Shown here piece by piece: positions 7,526-15,145 of a stretch of 43,097 bases of DNA (positions are counted from its first letter, which is position 1; each line of letters begins with the position of its first letter). The DNA lies in the NCBI GenBank assembly GCA_022820835.1, contig JAJEET010000029.1, positions 1 through 43,097 on the forward strand. The letters are read 5' to 3'. The notes under the pieces were generated by a model that saw only the letters and a list, made by a program, of their open reading frames with translations, had not been told where the DNA came from and did not search any database. The DNA comes from Candidatus Poribacteria bacterium. GTDB lineage: Bacteria > Poribacteria > WGA-4E > WGA-3G. The position numbers and the translations under genes were made by a program.

Positions 7526-8701
7526 CTATTCTAAATCGCTCGGATCACACAGTACATAGGTGTGGTTTTCACCAACGGCTATACTCATCGGGTGAAATGT
7601 TCCGAGTGCTGTGACAGATAAAAAACGATCCGTGTGGTCTTCAACAAGGTCAATAATAGAAAAGAAACCCTTTGCGTTTAAGGTATAAAGCCGATCCCCT
7701 GAAATTTGAAAATCTGTAAGAGTACCCACTTTATCTTCAGCGGATATCTTATGGCTCCACTGGTCTTGGGCGACCAAAAGAACGTTTCCTTCGTCAGCGG
7801 CATAAACATCTGTACGTTTTCCGAGATTGACCGTGTAGAGATACGCGAGACAGTTTCCCGTCACGTCGTAGTGCTCAAGCATACCGCCACGCCGCACGTA
7901 GTTTGCTCTTGGCCAGACAATCGTAATATCTGGATTTGCGTCTCTATAGTTAGCAAATACCAGATAATCCTTTGAAAACCGGATCTTTTCATATTTACCG
8001 CCACATAACTCCAAGAAGTTGCCATTTTGATATGCAAGTAATACTTGCCAAGACTTGGCTCTATTAATCGGTTTTACTGTGGGTCCCTTGGGTATAAGCC
8101 CTAAAAACCAGAAATTAGGCATTCTGAGAGCCTCAACAAATTGAGCGTTCTTGCTTGCTAAATCAAAAATGTGCAGATGGTCATCGGTATCCATAACATA
8201 TAGGTAAGATTCATGGACATCAAAGTCTTTTACTTTTTTTCTGTGGTCTAAACTCACGGTAGATTCAAGTGTCGGGCGAGTTCGATTTGAAATATCAACG
8301 AGATAAAGTTTATGACGACTTGCTACAAAGACTTGATGTCCAGCTACACGTGTTTTGCCAATTTTAACGGGGAAAGCGAGAGATGTAATATAGGATGGAT
8401 GCTGCGGGTCAGAAAGTTCAATGATGTGGAGGTGCTGTGCTGTCGTAACGTAAGCGTACTTCCCTGAACAGACGATATTGTTATTCGGACCGACAGGGAA
8501 CGGCAGCGGCATAGAACCCGCAACTGTCGGGTTTTTCACATCCGTAGTGTCTACAACAATGAAAGCACTCTCTTGTGTTTTTGTGGTGGGAACAGATTTT
8601 CGGTTTTGCTCAAGGCCGCTCAAACCACAACCCGTATGAATAACGACAATTAGTAGCACAATCAGAAAAACAAAAGTTGATCTGGTAAAAATTGTTCGCA
8701 C
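7526..8701 (-). CDS. LVIVD-repeat beta-propeller lipoprotein
   Basis: A lipoprotein signal ends in IHTGC (Cys25). The rest carries repeated blades of the LVIVD type, each with a strand like LHIIELSDPQHPSYITSL, LYLVDISNRTRPTLESTV or LHIFDLASKNAQFVEAL, the usual pattern of surface beta-propellers in marine bacteria. The GTG at 8701 is chosen as start because AAGGAG lies 7 nt before it and the signal peptide follows directly; the longer TTG frame adds ten residues that contain this ribosome site. A sigma-54-like promoter sits ~100 nt upstream. Ligand and role are unknown; surface binding or scaffolding is plausible. Confidence 0.8.
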   Translation of the reverse strand: MRTIFTRSTFVFLIVLLIVVIHTGCGLSGLEQNRKSVPTTKTQESAFIVVDTTDVKNPTVAGSMPLPFPVGPNNNIVCSGKYAYVTTAQHLHIIELSDPQHPSYITSLAFPVKIGKTRVAGHQVFVASRHKLYLVDISNRTRPTLESTVSLDHRKKVKDFDVHESYLYVMDTDDHLHIFDLASKNAQFVEALRMPNFWFLGLIPKGPTVKPINRAKSWQVLLAYQNGNFLELCGGKYEKIRFSKDYLVFANYRDANPDITIVWPRANYVRRGGMLEHYDVTGNCLAYLYTVNLGKRTDVYAADEGNVLLVAQDQWSHKISAEDKVGTLTDFQISGDRLYTLNAKGFFSIIDLVEDHTDRFLSVTALGTFHPMSIAVGENHTYVLCDPSDLE

Positions 8702-8797
8702 TGTTTCACTCCTTCGCAAAGGTTGTCCCAACGATATTTCTACAACTATAGTTATAGTGCTTAGGCGATTGAAACTATTTATTCATAAGAAATATAG

Positions 8798-8815
8798 TGC
8801 AATTTCCATGCCAAT
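8798..8815 (-). promoter_or_regulatory. Sigma-54-type promoter for the LVIVD lipoprotein gene
   Basis: The minus strand reads TTGGCATGGAAATTGCA. GG and GC are 10 nt apart, matching TGGCAYG-N4-TTGCW. The predicted start near 8787 gives a leader of about 85 nt. It closely resembles the site at 1872-1889. Confidence 0.6.
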
Positions 8816-9005
8816 GAAAACACGCTAACCGCTACTACATCCCAAACCTAAAGGATTCGGTCTTGTAGCGGAAGATTAGATAAAACTGGCTTTACAGTCG
8901 TTGAATTGCCCGAAAAAGGGCATATCAATCTAAAAAATGCCCGAAAAAGTACAGGTTTGAGGAACTTTCGCAATTTAGGTGCCTTGGCGTAAGATTTTGG
9001 AAGGA

Positions 9006-9079
9006 TGGGTGGTACAGGACTTGAACCTGTGACCTCTTGCATGTCAAGCAAACGCTCTAGCCACCTGAGCTAACCACCC
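9006..9079 (-). tRNA. tRNA-Val (GAC)
   Basis: Acceptor GGGTGGT/ACCACCC, D-stem GCTC/GAGC, anticodon stem TTTGC/GCAAG with loop TTGACAT (anticodon GAC), and T-arm ACAGG/CCTGT with TTCAAGT. The discriminator is A and CCA is not encoded (TCC follows). It is last in a Gly-Cys-Val transcript. Confidence 0.95.
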
Positions 9080-9096
9080 GTATTGGAGAGAGATAA

Positions 9097-9171
9097 TGGA
9101 GGTGGCGGTCGGAATCGAACCGACGAATAAGAGCTTTGCAGGCCCTGGCCTTACCACTTGGCTACGCCACC
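9097..9171 (-). tRNA. tRNA-Cys (GCA)
   Basis: Acceptor GGTGGCG/CGCCACC, anticodon stem AGGGC/GCTCT with loop CTGCAAA (anticodon GCA), T-arm GTCGG/CCGAC with TTCGATT. Discriminator U and an encoded CCA end it. It is the middle gene of the three-tRNA cluster. Confidence 0.95.
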
Positions 9172-9179
9172 AAAAGAGA

Positions 9180-9253
9180 TGGAGCGGGAGACGAGATTTG
9201 AACTCGCGACTTCCACCTTGGCAAGGTGGAGCTCTACCACTGAGCTACTCCCG
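9180..9253 (-). tRNA. tRNA-Gly (GCC)
   Basis: Acceptor GCGGGAG/CTCCCGC, D-stem GCTC/GAGC, anticodon stem CCACC/GGTGG with loop TTGCCAA (anticodon GCC), T-arm GCGAG/CTCGT (four pairs plus one mismatch-tolerant pair). Discriminator U and encoded CCA. It is first in the transcript. Confidence 0.95.
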
Positions 9254-9303
9254 CATCCTGTACTTTCGTGTAGAAAACCTTCTACCCTCTCAAAAGCATA
9301 TAT

Positions 9304-9332
9304 AGTTTAATACATTTGCTTTTAAATGTCAA
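9304..9332 (-). promoter_or_regulatory. Sigma-70-type promoter of the tRNA cluster
   Basis: The minus strand has TTGACA (9327-9332), a 17-nt spacer, then TAAACT (9304-9309), followed by ATATAT. It sits about 50 nt upstream of tRNA-Gly. A small hairpin GTAGAA/TTCTAC lies in the leader. Confidence 0.55.
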
Positions 9333-9445
9333 ATTAATTTTCCATTAAAATTAAAATAGCAGAAATTTGAATTTTTGTCAAAAAAAATTGAGACAATGCC
9401 AAAACCGACCGAGTTTTCTGTTCCGCTCTATATTGTTTAACCTGT

Positions 9446-9859
9446 TTAGAGCTGCTCTTCGATCCAATCATCACCGTGTGCGGGATTGTAGATTAACCCC
9501 TTTTTCATATCAACGCAGAGGTCTAATTCTTCCAATACCATGTGCCCAATGAGCACTGGTGCGCCTTCCGGTAGATTGGTTACCCGGATGGTGCTGCTCC
9601 GTTCTAAAAGTGTATATTCAACCTCTGAATAGACGGTGCGCTCTACAATACCAGCAGCAGTCCGTGCAGTCCTTTTGCTGACAGGTGTGAGACCGAGTCG
9701 CTCAATAAGTGATGTTGGCAAGCAGAGACGTGTTGCCCCAGTATCAACGAGGGCATCCGAGACGGTGAGTTGCCTCACATCTTCAGGGTTCATAGCACCT
9801 GCTTCTATTAAAAGTAGATCTCTTAGATTTACGAGTTTGATTTCGGCTGTGTGTCGCAT
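9446..9859 (-). CDS. Retropepsin-like aspartic protease family protein
   Basis: The protein has 137 residues. The active-site motif ALVDTGATRLCLP (about residues 36-48) is the DTG(A/S) signature of clan AA single-domain proteases. A second hydrophobic flap region and VLIGHMVLEELDLCVD follow, as in DUF1758/gag-asp-like bacterial proteins. It probably works as a dimer in the cytoplasm because there is no signal peptide. AAAGGA precedes the ATG, and the gene starts 27 nt after the argJ stop, so it is likely co-transcribed with argJ. The substrate is unknown. Confidence 0.8.
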   Translation of the reverse strand: MRHTAEIKLVNLRDLLLIEAGAMNPEDVRQLTVSDALVDTGATRLCLPTSLIERLGLTPVSKRTARTAAGIVERTVYSEVEYTLLERSSTIRVTNLPEGAPVLIGHMVLEELDLCVDMKKGLIYNPAHGDDWIEEQL

Positions 9860-9886
9860 TGTATTTGGTATCCTTTCTATAAACTG

Positions 9887-11092
9887 CTATGTCCGATAAT
9901 CTGCGTTGATTCGGATATAATCGTAGGAGTAATCGCAGGTCCACATCGTTATCTCAGCGTCCCCAGCACAGAGATCAATCGTAATACGGACCGGATCTTG
10001 TGCAAACAGAGCGGTGGCTTTATCTTCATCGTAACCGGCATCCATCCCTGCCTTGACGAGTTGGTAATCCGCAAGATAGACATCCACCTGATACGGATCG
10101 AACTCTGCCCCTGATTTCCCGATCGCCATCATGATCCGTCCCCAGTTCGCGTCGTTAGCAAAAACAGCAGTCTTAACGAGCGGTGATTCCGCAACGGCAC
10201 GCGCCGCTTTCTCGGCATCGTTCCGATTTCTGGCGTGTTTAACTACCACTTCAACAAGTTTCGTCGCACCTTCGCCATCGCGGGCGAGCATCTTCACCAA
10301 TTCCGTGCAAACGAACAGAAGTCCCTCACAAAAAGCCTCGTAATCTTCTCCGTCTACTGCAACAATCTCGGCAGTGTCCGCGTGTCCAGTCGCCAGAATC
10401 AGTACTGTGTCGTTTGTACTGCGGTCGGTGTCAACTGTTAAGAGATTGTAGGTATCATCTACGACACGGTTTAAGGCAGCCTGAAGCGTTTCAGCGTTAA
10501 TCTTAGCATCCGTTGTCAGATAGGAGAGCATCGTGGCCATATTCGGTGCAATCATGCCGGAACCCTTAGCAATCCCGCCAATCCTCACAGATGCACCGCC
10601 GATCTCAATCTCTACAGCAACAGATTTCGGATGCGTATCCGTCGTCATAATCGCTTCCGCTGCGTCGCTGCCGCCTTCGGTACGCAGCGCGCCTGCAGCG
10701 GTTTGAATCCCGTTTTCGACTTTATCCATCGGCAGCTGCTGTCCGATAACACCGGTAGAAGAGACACAGACGAGGGCTGCGTCTATGCCGAGTTGTTCTG
10801 CTGTTGCGGCAGCCATCCGTCGTGCATTTGCCATGCCGACCTCACCGGTGCAGGCGTTGGCGTTTCCGCTATTAATAATAACGGCTTGCGCTTGACCAGC
10901 CTTGAGGTGCTCGCGACATACTATGACGGGTGCAGCGGTAACGCTGTTCTTAGTGAAGACTCCGGCAGCAGTCGCCGGTGTATCGGTAACGATAAGTGCC
11001 ACGTCTTTTGCTTCTGCTGCTTTAATACCGGCATGAACACCCGCTGCTCGGACACCCGAAACAGCGGTAATCCCGCCTTCTATCTGTTTCAT
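9887..11092 (-). CDS. argJ: Bifunctional ornithine acetyltransferase / N-acetylglutamate synthase ArgJ
   Basis: ArgJ moves the acetyl group from N-acetylornithine to glutamate in the cyclic arginine pathway and, when bifunctional, also makes N-acetylglutamate from acetyl-CoA. The 401-residue length is normal. Visible hallmarks are the N-terminal VSGVRAAGVHAGIK, NSGNANACTG, the autocleavage site KGSGMIAPNMATML (cut before Thr, about residue 185), and the C-terminal NWGRIMMAIGKSGAEFD. The last residues deviate from the usual conserved end (YIRINADYRT matches the expected form). GGGAG lies 7 nt before the ATG. No other arg gene is adjacent. Confidence 0.96.
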   Translation of the reverse strand: MKQIEGGITAVSGVRAAGVHAGIKAAEAKDVALIVTDTPATAAGVFTKNSVTAAPVIVCREHLKAGQAQAVIINSGNANACTGEVGMANARRMAAATAEQLGIDAALVCVSSTGVIGQQLPMDKVENGIQTAAGALRTEGGSDAAEAIMTTDTHPKSVAVEIEIGGASVRIGGIAKGSGMIAPNMATMLSYLTTDAKINAETLQAALNRVVDDTYNLLTVDTDRSTNDTVLILATGHADTAEIVAVDGEDYEAFCEGLLFVCTELVKMLARDGEGATKLVEVVVKHARNRNDAEKAARAVAESPLVKTAVFANDANWGRIMMAIGKSGAEFDPYQVDVYLADYQLVKAGMDAGYDEDKATALFAQDPVRITIDLCAGDAEITMWTCDYSYDYIRINADYRT

Positions 11093-11128
11093 GAAACGCT
11101 CCCTTACGTTTATCTTACATAATCTTGT

Positions 11129-12004
11129 TTAGTTCTGCGTTTTGTCTGGTTGATTCAACAGCTGCAGGAGAACTGCTTTTTCTTTGGGATCCAATGCGCG
11201 TAAATCTTCTATGTTAAGTCCTGCTAACCTTTCAGCAACGGTCAAGCCACGCATGCGTTCAGAAACCGTCAAGCCACGCATGCGTTCTTCTGGGGTCATT
11301 TTTTCTAATAGATCTTCCCCCATGCTATCAATAATTCGTCGAAGCTGTTTTTCGTATAAATTCTGTTTTCCAGCCATTTTTAAAACCTCCTTTGTGATCT
11401 CCGGTTCAACACGGGACGCGTAGTAAATGTAGGTTAAATTGTCCTCGCCTATAATTCGTTCAACAAACTGACGAAACCTCTCTTTTGATGTTGCAAACAG
11501 AAGAAGCGGGTAATTTTTTGGAGTGAGTTCAAGTTCGTTACACACAAATAGGTGAACCGGAAAGATATCTGTGCTTTTGTAATGTCCTGTGCCCTCCGAT
11601 TCCCATTTCACATCAAGAGCGGAGTGATAGAGAACGTTCCTCGGTTGTCGAGCGGAAATGATCGTAACCGTCATTAAAGACGCAGATATCTGCTTTTCGC
11701 CGAGATAAAGGTAACTGCGTCCTCGAATGAAGTTATACTCATCCCGTGTTAGTGGATCGTTTTTCGCCTTGAATTCAATCTGATTGTAGACTCGAAAATA
11801 ATTAAACGCTGTTTGTGCATGAACCTTTTCCCGTTCAGCGGTCTGTTCAAGAACAACAAGAGCGTCCATGGTCCGAGGAAGTCTACTGATTTCCACTTGC
11901 GTTTCAACAGGTAAGGCGAGTTGAGCGAAGTTAAACGCCATTACCTCTTTGAAAATAGGATCTAAAAAATGACGATCTGCCATCGGGCTCTCAGTAGACA
12001 TCAA
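11129..12004 (-). CDS. PD-(D/E)XK nuclease-like protein with C-terminal nonapeptide repeats
   Basis: The 291-residue protein resembles the Rpn/transposase-like PD-(D/E)XK families common in cyanobacteria and similar genomes. The candidate catalytic strand is MDALVVLEQ followed by NQIEFKAK (an E-x-K motif). The end of the protein has a nonapeptide repeat: MTPEERMRG, LTVSERMRG, LTVAERLAG, then the variant LNIEDLRAL. At DNA level the repeat includes two copies of TCAAGCCACGCATGCGTTC offset by 27 bp. Such repeats are a known hallmark of this family. An ATG 24 nt inside (MADRH) is an alternative start. Nuclease activity is inferred. Confidence 0.7.
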   Translation of the reverse strand: MMSTESPMADRHFLDPIFKEVMAFNFAQLALPVETQVEISRLPRTMDALVVLEQTAEREKVHAQTAFNYFRVYNQIEFKAKNDPLTRDEYNFIRGRSYLYLGEKQISASLMTVTIISARQPRNVLYHSALDVKWESEGTGHYKSTDIFPVHLFVCNELELTPKNYPLLLFATSKERFRQFVERIIGEDNLTYIYYASRVEPEITKEVLKMAGKQNLYEKQLRRIIDSMGEDLLEKMTPEERMRGLTVSERMRGLTVAERLAGLNIEDLRALDPKEKAVLLQLLNQPDKTQN

Positions 12005-12396
12005 ACTTCTCCATACCTATAACGAATAGTGTTCCTCTTATAGCTAATAATCAGTATTGATAAAGTATACACCATTTATGTGGAGGAGTCAACGGAAATT
12101 TCTTCATTTACAGAGGCATCAATTCTCCAATATCTTGATCTTTTGCTTGAGGGGACCTCTCGGTCAAGATACTCCCCGGAAAAGGAAAACAAAGGAAAAG
12201 AGTTGATAACAGGAGTCCTTCAACTTTGAATTTGAGGGCAGTTTTGTAGCAGGTCGTTCCCAAAAGTATTTTCAAACAAAATTAGCGATTTTTATGGATA
12301 TAATTTGCTTTTTTTTTGAAAATATCTTATAATTTATAGTTAGATATACACCTTTTTGTTTTTATTTCAATTAAAATGGAATTTGACCTGTTTTAA
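12005..12396. other. AT-rich intergenic region
   Basis: No gene is visible. The second half (12280-12400) is strongly AT-rich compared with both sides, and contains a promoter-like TTGCTT-N17-TATAAT. The contrast marks a boundary of the accessory segment to the right. Confidence 0.5.
12305..12333 (+). promoter_or_regulatory. Possible promoter ahead of the 12557 lipoprotein gene
   Basis: TTGCTT (12305-12310), a 17-nt spacer and TATAAT (12328-12333). AT-rich sequence makes chance matches likely. Confidence 0.35.
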
Positions 12397-12567
12397 CCTA
12401 AAATCTTTAGACTACAAGCCGCGGATGGCCTCAATCCTCATCCCAAGGATGTCGTCGTATTATCACCGAACCGAGACCCTCTTTTCGTCGTCATCGGCGC
12501 GGCGGTTATCGCACGGCTGAAGCGGATCCCTGCTGTGTTGAAGGAGGATAAACCTATTGAAATCTGA
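12397..12567 (+). pseudogene. Headless ORF relic (3' end of an unidentified gene)
   Basis: A 56-codon open frame runs from just after a TAA at 12394 to a TGA at 12565-12567. It has coding-like codon use, ending DPLFVVIGAAVIARLKRIP...KPIEI. There is no ATG, GTG or TTG near its beginning. It stops inside the next gene's first codons, overlapping its TTG by 11 nt. It reads like the tail of a larger gene whose front was lost at the AT-rich junction. I do not recognise the family. Confidence 0.35.
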
Positions 12568-14089
12568 AAAATCCAAGCCTATTGGAATTCTGATCGGTAA
12601 TTTTTTTGTTTCCGTTATTGTTATGGGTATGCTTCTGACGCTCTTGGCTGTCTCTGGGTGCGATGAAGCGCAGAACATGATGAAACCGGCCGTTTCAGAA
12701 CCGGCAGAGCCACCAGCAATGGTGGGCGACATGAAGCAGCCGGACAGAAACCCGGTAACTGAGCCGGAAGAAGAACCTGCTGAAGAGCCAAAAGCGGCAG
12801 AACAGGAGGAAACACCGGTAACTGAGCCGGAAGAAATGACGGAACCTGAAACACCGGAGCCGACACCGCCCGCAGACACGACGCTGCCAATGGTGGTTGA
12901 AGTTGTCTGGTATGGCGATCAAGAGTTGACAAAAATATTGACGGCCGCCAGCAAAGTTCGCCCCGGAGACACGGTCTATACCATGATCAAGTTCTCCGAA
13001 CTGATGGCGCATCAAATCGCCGATGACAATACCGCTCGCCCCACGCTATTTACTTTGATAGACGGCAAGGCAAGACGGTATCAAATGCTCCCGGGCGGAA
13101 CCATCCTTCAAAGCGGCGAGGCGAAGCCGCTGGGTGGCGACGAGGCGAAATACCTCTGCCGGTACACCATACGAACAAACGAGATCGGCACCATTGCCCT
13201 GCGCGTCGGCAGCGCAACCGCAGACACAGCGGGAAACCGTGTTGCCGAAGCATCGGTACACACCGCGCCGTTTGTGGTAATGGAGCCGGCGGTCGCAAAA
13301 CCAATTCCGCTACCGCAAGTGCCCTCACTCTCGCAGAGAGAGTTAACGCCTCAGGAAAAAGCTGAGGAGATTGTCAGAAAAATTCGACGCCTCCAGGACG
13401 AAAGCCCGACAAACGGCAACTACGAGTTGGAAAAAGAAGTGCTTGAACGGGAAAGTGGTCTGACATTCATATTCATTTGGGGAACACTCTATCAAGAAAT
13501 ATACCTTGAAGAGCGTCCCGAGGAAAAGGACGATCCGTTCTCGTGGTACGACATCGTTCTGGAATACCTCAGGCTCAGCTTCCTCTACCCGGACGCGAGT
13601 GAGGAAGAGCTGCTCGCCCATTTCCGCCAATCCGTCAAGGACGGCAAGGTCCAGGTTGATCTGGACAAGTCAGCCTTCATTCAAAAAGATCAAGGCTATA
13701 GAGATCGGCTGCAGGAAGGAATACCGGGCGTGCGGGTAATTGAACAAGCCATATTCGAAAGAGAGATTGCAGCATTGAAACAAAGGAAGGCGGACCCTTC
13801 CTTTGACATTGTGGCAGAGTGGGACACGATCTTCAGGGAAGAGGTCGGTCTCAGTTTTGACTTCGTGCACAACACGCTCTTGGGGATATACCTCCAGGAA
13901 AACCCGGAGGATAAAAAAATCATTGAGGCCGGAATATATTATTATGCCTACCTGATCACCAGATACCTCCTCCTCAAAATAACATATGTGGAGGAGTCAG
14001 AAGAACAAATCCTAGAGCGATTCAGAGGGAAAACAGCACTGTATGGATCTGCCTACATCGAGCTGGGAGACCCTCTTGAAACATACTAA
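12557..14089 (+). CDS. Lipoprotein with Glu/Pro-rich linker, Ig-like domain and duplicated helical module
   Basis: TTG start with AAGGAGG 9 nt upstream. The lipobox is LAVSGC (Cys35). Residues ~45-115 are a Pro/Glu linker containing a repeated VTEPEE block (the DNA CCGGTAACTGAGCCGGAAG occurs twice). Residues ~115-235 look like a beta-sandwich (DTLPMVVEVVWYGD... GTIALRVGSATADTAGNRV), as in bacterial Ig-like domains. The remainder has two diverged copies of a ~90-residue helical module: one from EVLERESGLTFIFIWGTLYQ to DASEEELLAHFR, the other from TIFREEVGLSFDFVHNTLLG to ESEEQILERFR. A strong terminator follows. Family not recognised; probably surface-exposed. Confidence 0.72.
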   Translation: MKSEKSKPIGILIGNFFVSVIVMGMLLTLLAVSGCDEAQNMMKPAVSEPAEPPAMVGDMKQPDRNPVTEPEEEPAEEPKAAEQEETPVTEPEEMTEPETPEPTPPADTTLPMVVEVVWYGDQELTKILTAASKVRPGDTVYTMIKFSELMAHQIADDNTARPTLFTLIDGKARRYQMLPGGTILQSGEAKPLGGDEAKYLCRYTIRTNEIGTIALRVGSATADTAGNRVAEASVHTAPFVVMEPAVAKPIPLPQVPSLSQRELTPQEKAEEIVRKIRRLQDESPTNGNYELEKEVLERESGLTFIFIWGTLYQEIYLEERPEEKDDPFSWYDIVLEYLRLSFLYPDASEEELLAHFRQSVKDGKVQVDLDKSAFIQKDQGYRDRLQEGIPGVRVIEQAIFEREIAALKQRKADPSFDIVAEWDTIFREEVGLSFDFVHNTLLGIYLQENPEDKKIIEAGIYYYAYLITRYLLLKITYVEESEEQILERFRGKTALYGSAYIELGDPLETY

Positions 14090-14093
14090 CCAG

Positions 14094-14126
14094 AAAACCC
14101 ACACAGCAGCAGCTGTGTGGGTTTTT
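14094..14126 (+). terminator. Rho-independent terminator
   Basis: AACCCACACAGC pairs with GCTGTGTGGGTT around a 4-nt loop AGCA, followed by TTTTT. It begins 5 nt after the lipoprotein stop. Because A-runs flank the left arm it could also stop minus-strand transcripts from the cysteine-rich gene. Confidence 0.9.
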
Positions 14127-14177
14127 CACGCAACCGTCATCAAAGCATGGTAAACATGCGCCGTCTTGCAGAATAGA

Positions 14178-14795
14178 TTAATTACAGGAAGCGCCGGAAC
14201 AGCCGGCAGCACCGCAGTTCTCAACACCTTCATGCGTTCTTTTAATTACACCATTGACATTGCAGTCTCTATACCTTCGTACCCACCCAAGCCATTGAGC
14301 GTTCTGACCGCAGTAGGTGTTGCTCCAAGCGGTACACTTCCCGCTACAATTATTTAAACAAGAGGAACTTCCGGTAACATCGTTACAGCACACAGGACAA
14401 AAGCCCTTTCCTGCGGCTCCGCAACTTTCTCGATCATAGTTACTTGTGCAGCTACCCTGAAACGAAAGACCTGGGTTATCAGTATCCTGGGAACAGGTAC
14501 CGGTTACTTCGCAGGTTACAGAATCACAACGATCCTCCACACACACCCCCTCATGGCACGCAGTGTCACAATTTTCACCCACTACACACTGATACACACA
14601 ACTGCCATCTACACACACATTACGATTTTTGCTGCTGCAGGTACCGGTCTTAGGCTCGTCAAAAGAGCACGAAGCGTTAATGCCGCCATAGCTGCCGAGA
14701 CACTCCCAGGTGGCGGTGCGGGTATAGGAGTAGGTTGTGCTGTCAGTACAGGCACGAGCACTGTCGGTTTTCTCGTAGCCATATTGAGAACCTTT
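14178..14795 (-). pseudogene. 3' part of a cysteine-rich secreted-type protein, start missing
   Basis: An open frame of 205 codons without ATG begins right after a TAA at 14796-14798. The product has more than 25 cysteines in spaced pairs: GSQYGYEKTDSARACTDST, then CVDGSCVYQC, CHEGVCVEDRCDSVTC, CPVCCNDVTG. It ends with CTAWSNTYCGQNAQWLGWVRRYRDC, reminiscent of thrombospondin type 1-like repeats. A GTG at 14618 could start a shorter form. A single-base shift in the A5 run at 14793-14797 would join it to an upstream frame (from ~15049) that also carries spaced cysteines (SDGCGISGGSC). The gene is therefore broken by frameshift or by the adjacent inverted-repeat element. Disulfide-rich extracellular function is inferred. 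Confidence 0.5.
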
Positions 14796-14815
14796 TTAGA
14801 AAAACCGTATCGTCC

Positions 14816-15060
14816 TGTAGGTTGGGTTGAACGGATAACACCAAAACCGTCCAAATTATAGAAAACACAACTTCCTCCGGATATACCACATCCATCAGAG
14901 ACCGAGTGAAACCCAACGCTTTGATATGAAGTTTCACGGAGGTTGGGCGCGCAAAGTTGGGTTTCACTCCATTCGTGGATAGATAGGACCGGATATTGAC
15001 TTTCAGGGGTGTATGGCATATCAACGTGGGACTTCTCAAGGCCGTTCAACCCAACCTACA
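14816..15060. mobile_element. MITE-like element with 19-bp perfect terminal inverted repeats
   Basis: TGTAGGTTGGGTTGAACGG (14816-14834) and its exact reverse complement (15042-15060) bound 245 bp. Inside is a second nested pair, GAGTGAAACCCAAC (14904-14917) and GTTGGGTTTCACTC (14956-14969). No transposase is encoded. No clear target duplication is visible. The tips resemble the GTAGG heads of the hairpin repeats elsewhere in the window. Confidence 0.6.
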
Positions 15061-15082
15061 AGACTTCTGTCAAAAAATTCGT

Positions 15083-15112
15083 TTCACAAACAAAACAGAA
15101 ATATGATATAAT
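15083..15112 (+). promoter_or_regulatory. Sigma-70 promoter for the aminotransferase gene
   Basis: TTCACA (15083-15088), 18-nt spacer, perfect TATAAT (15107-15112). The expected start is ~15119, about 27 nt before the ATG. Confidence 0.65.
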
Positions 15113-15145
15113 GATTCACAAATAACCAAAAACGAGGCAAAAAAA

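Noticed and set aside
12463..12879. Minus-strand Ser/Gly-rich frame
   Set aside because: It mirrors the Pro/Glu-rich linker of the lipoprotein and is an artefact of its codon pattern.
14553..14861. Plus-strand frame of 102 codons with a hydrophobic segment
   Set aside because: It is antisense to the cysteine-coherent frame and crosses the terminal repeat of the 14816-15060 element.
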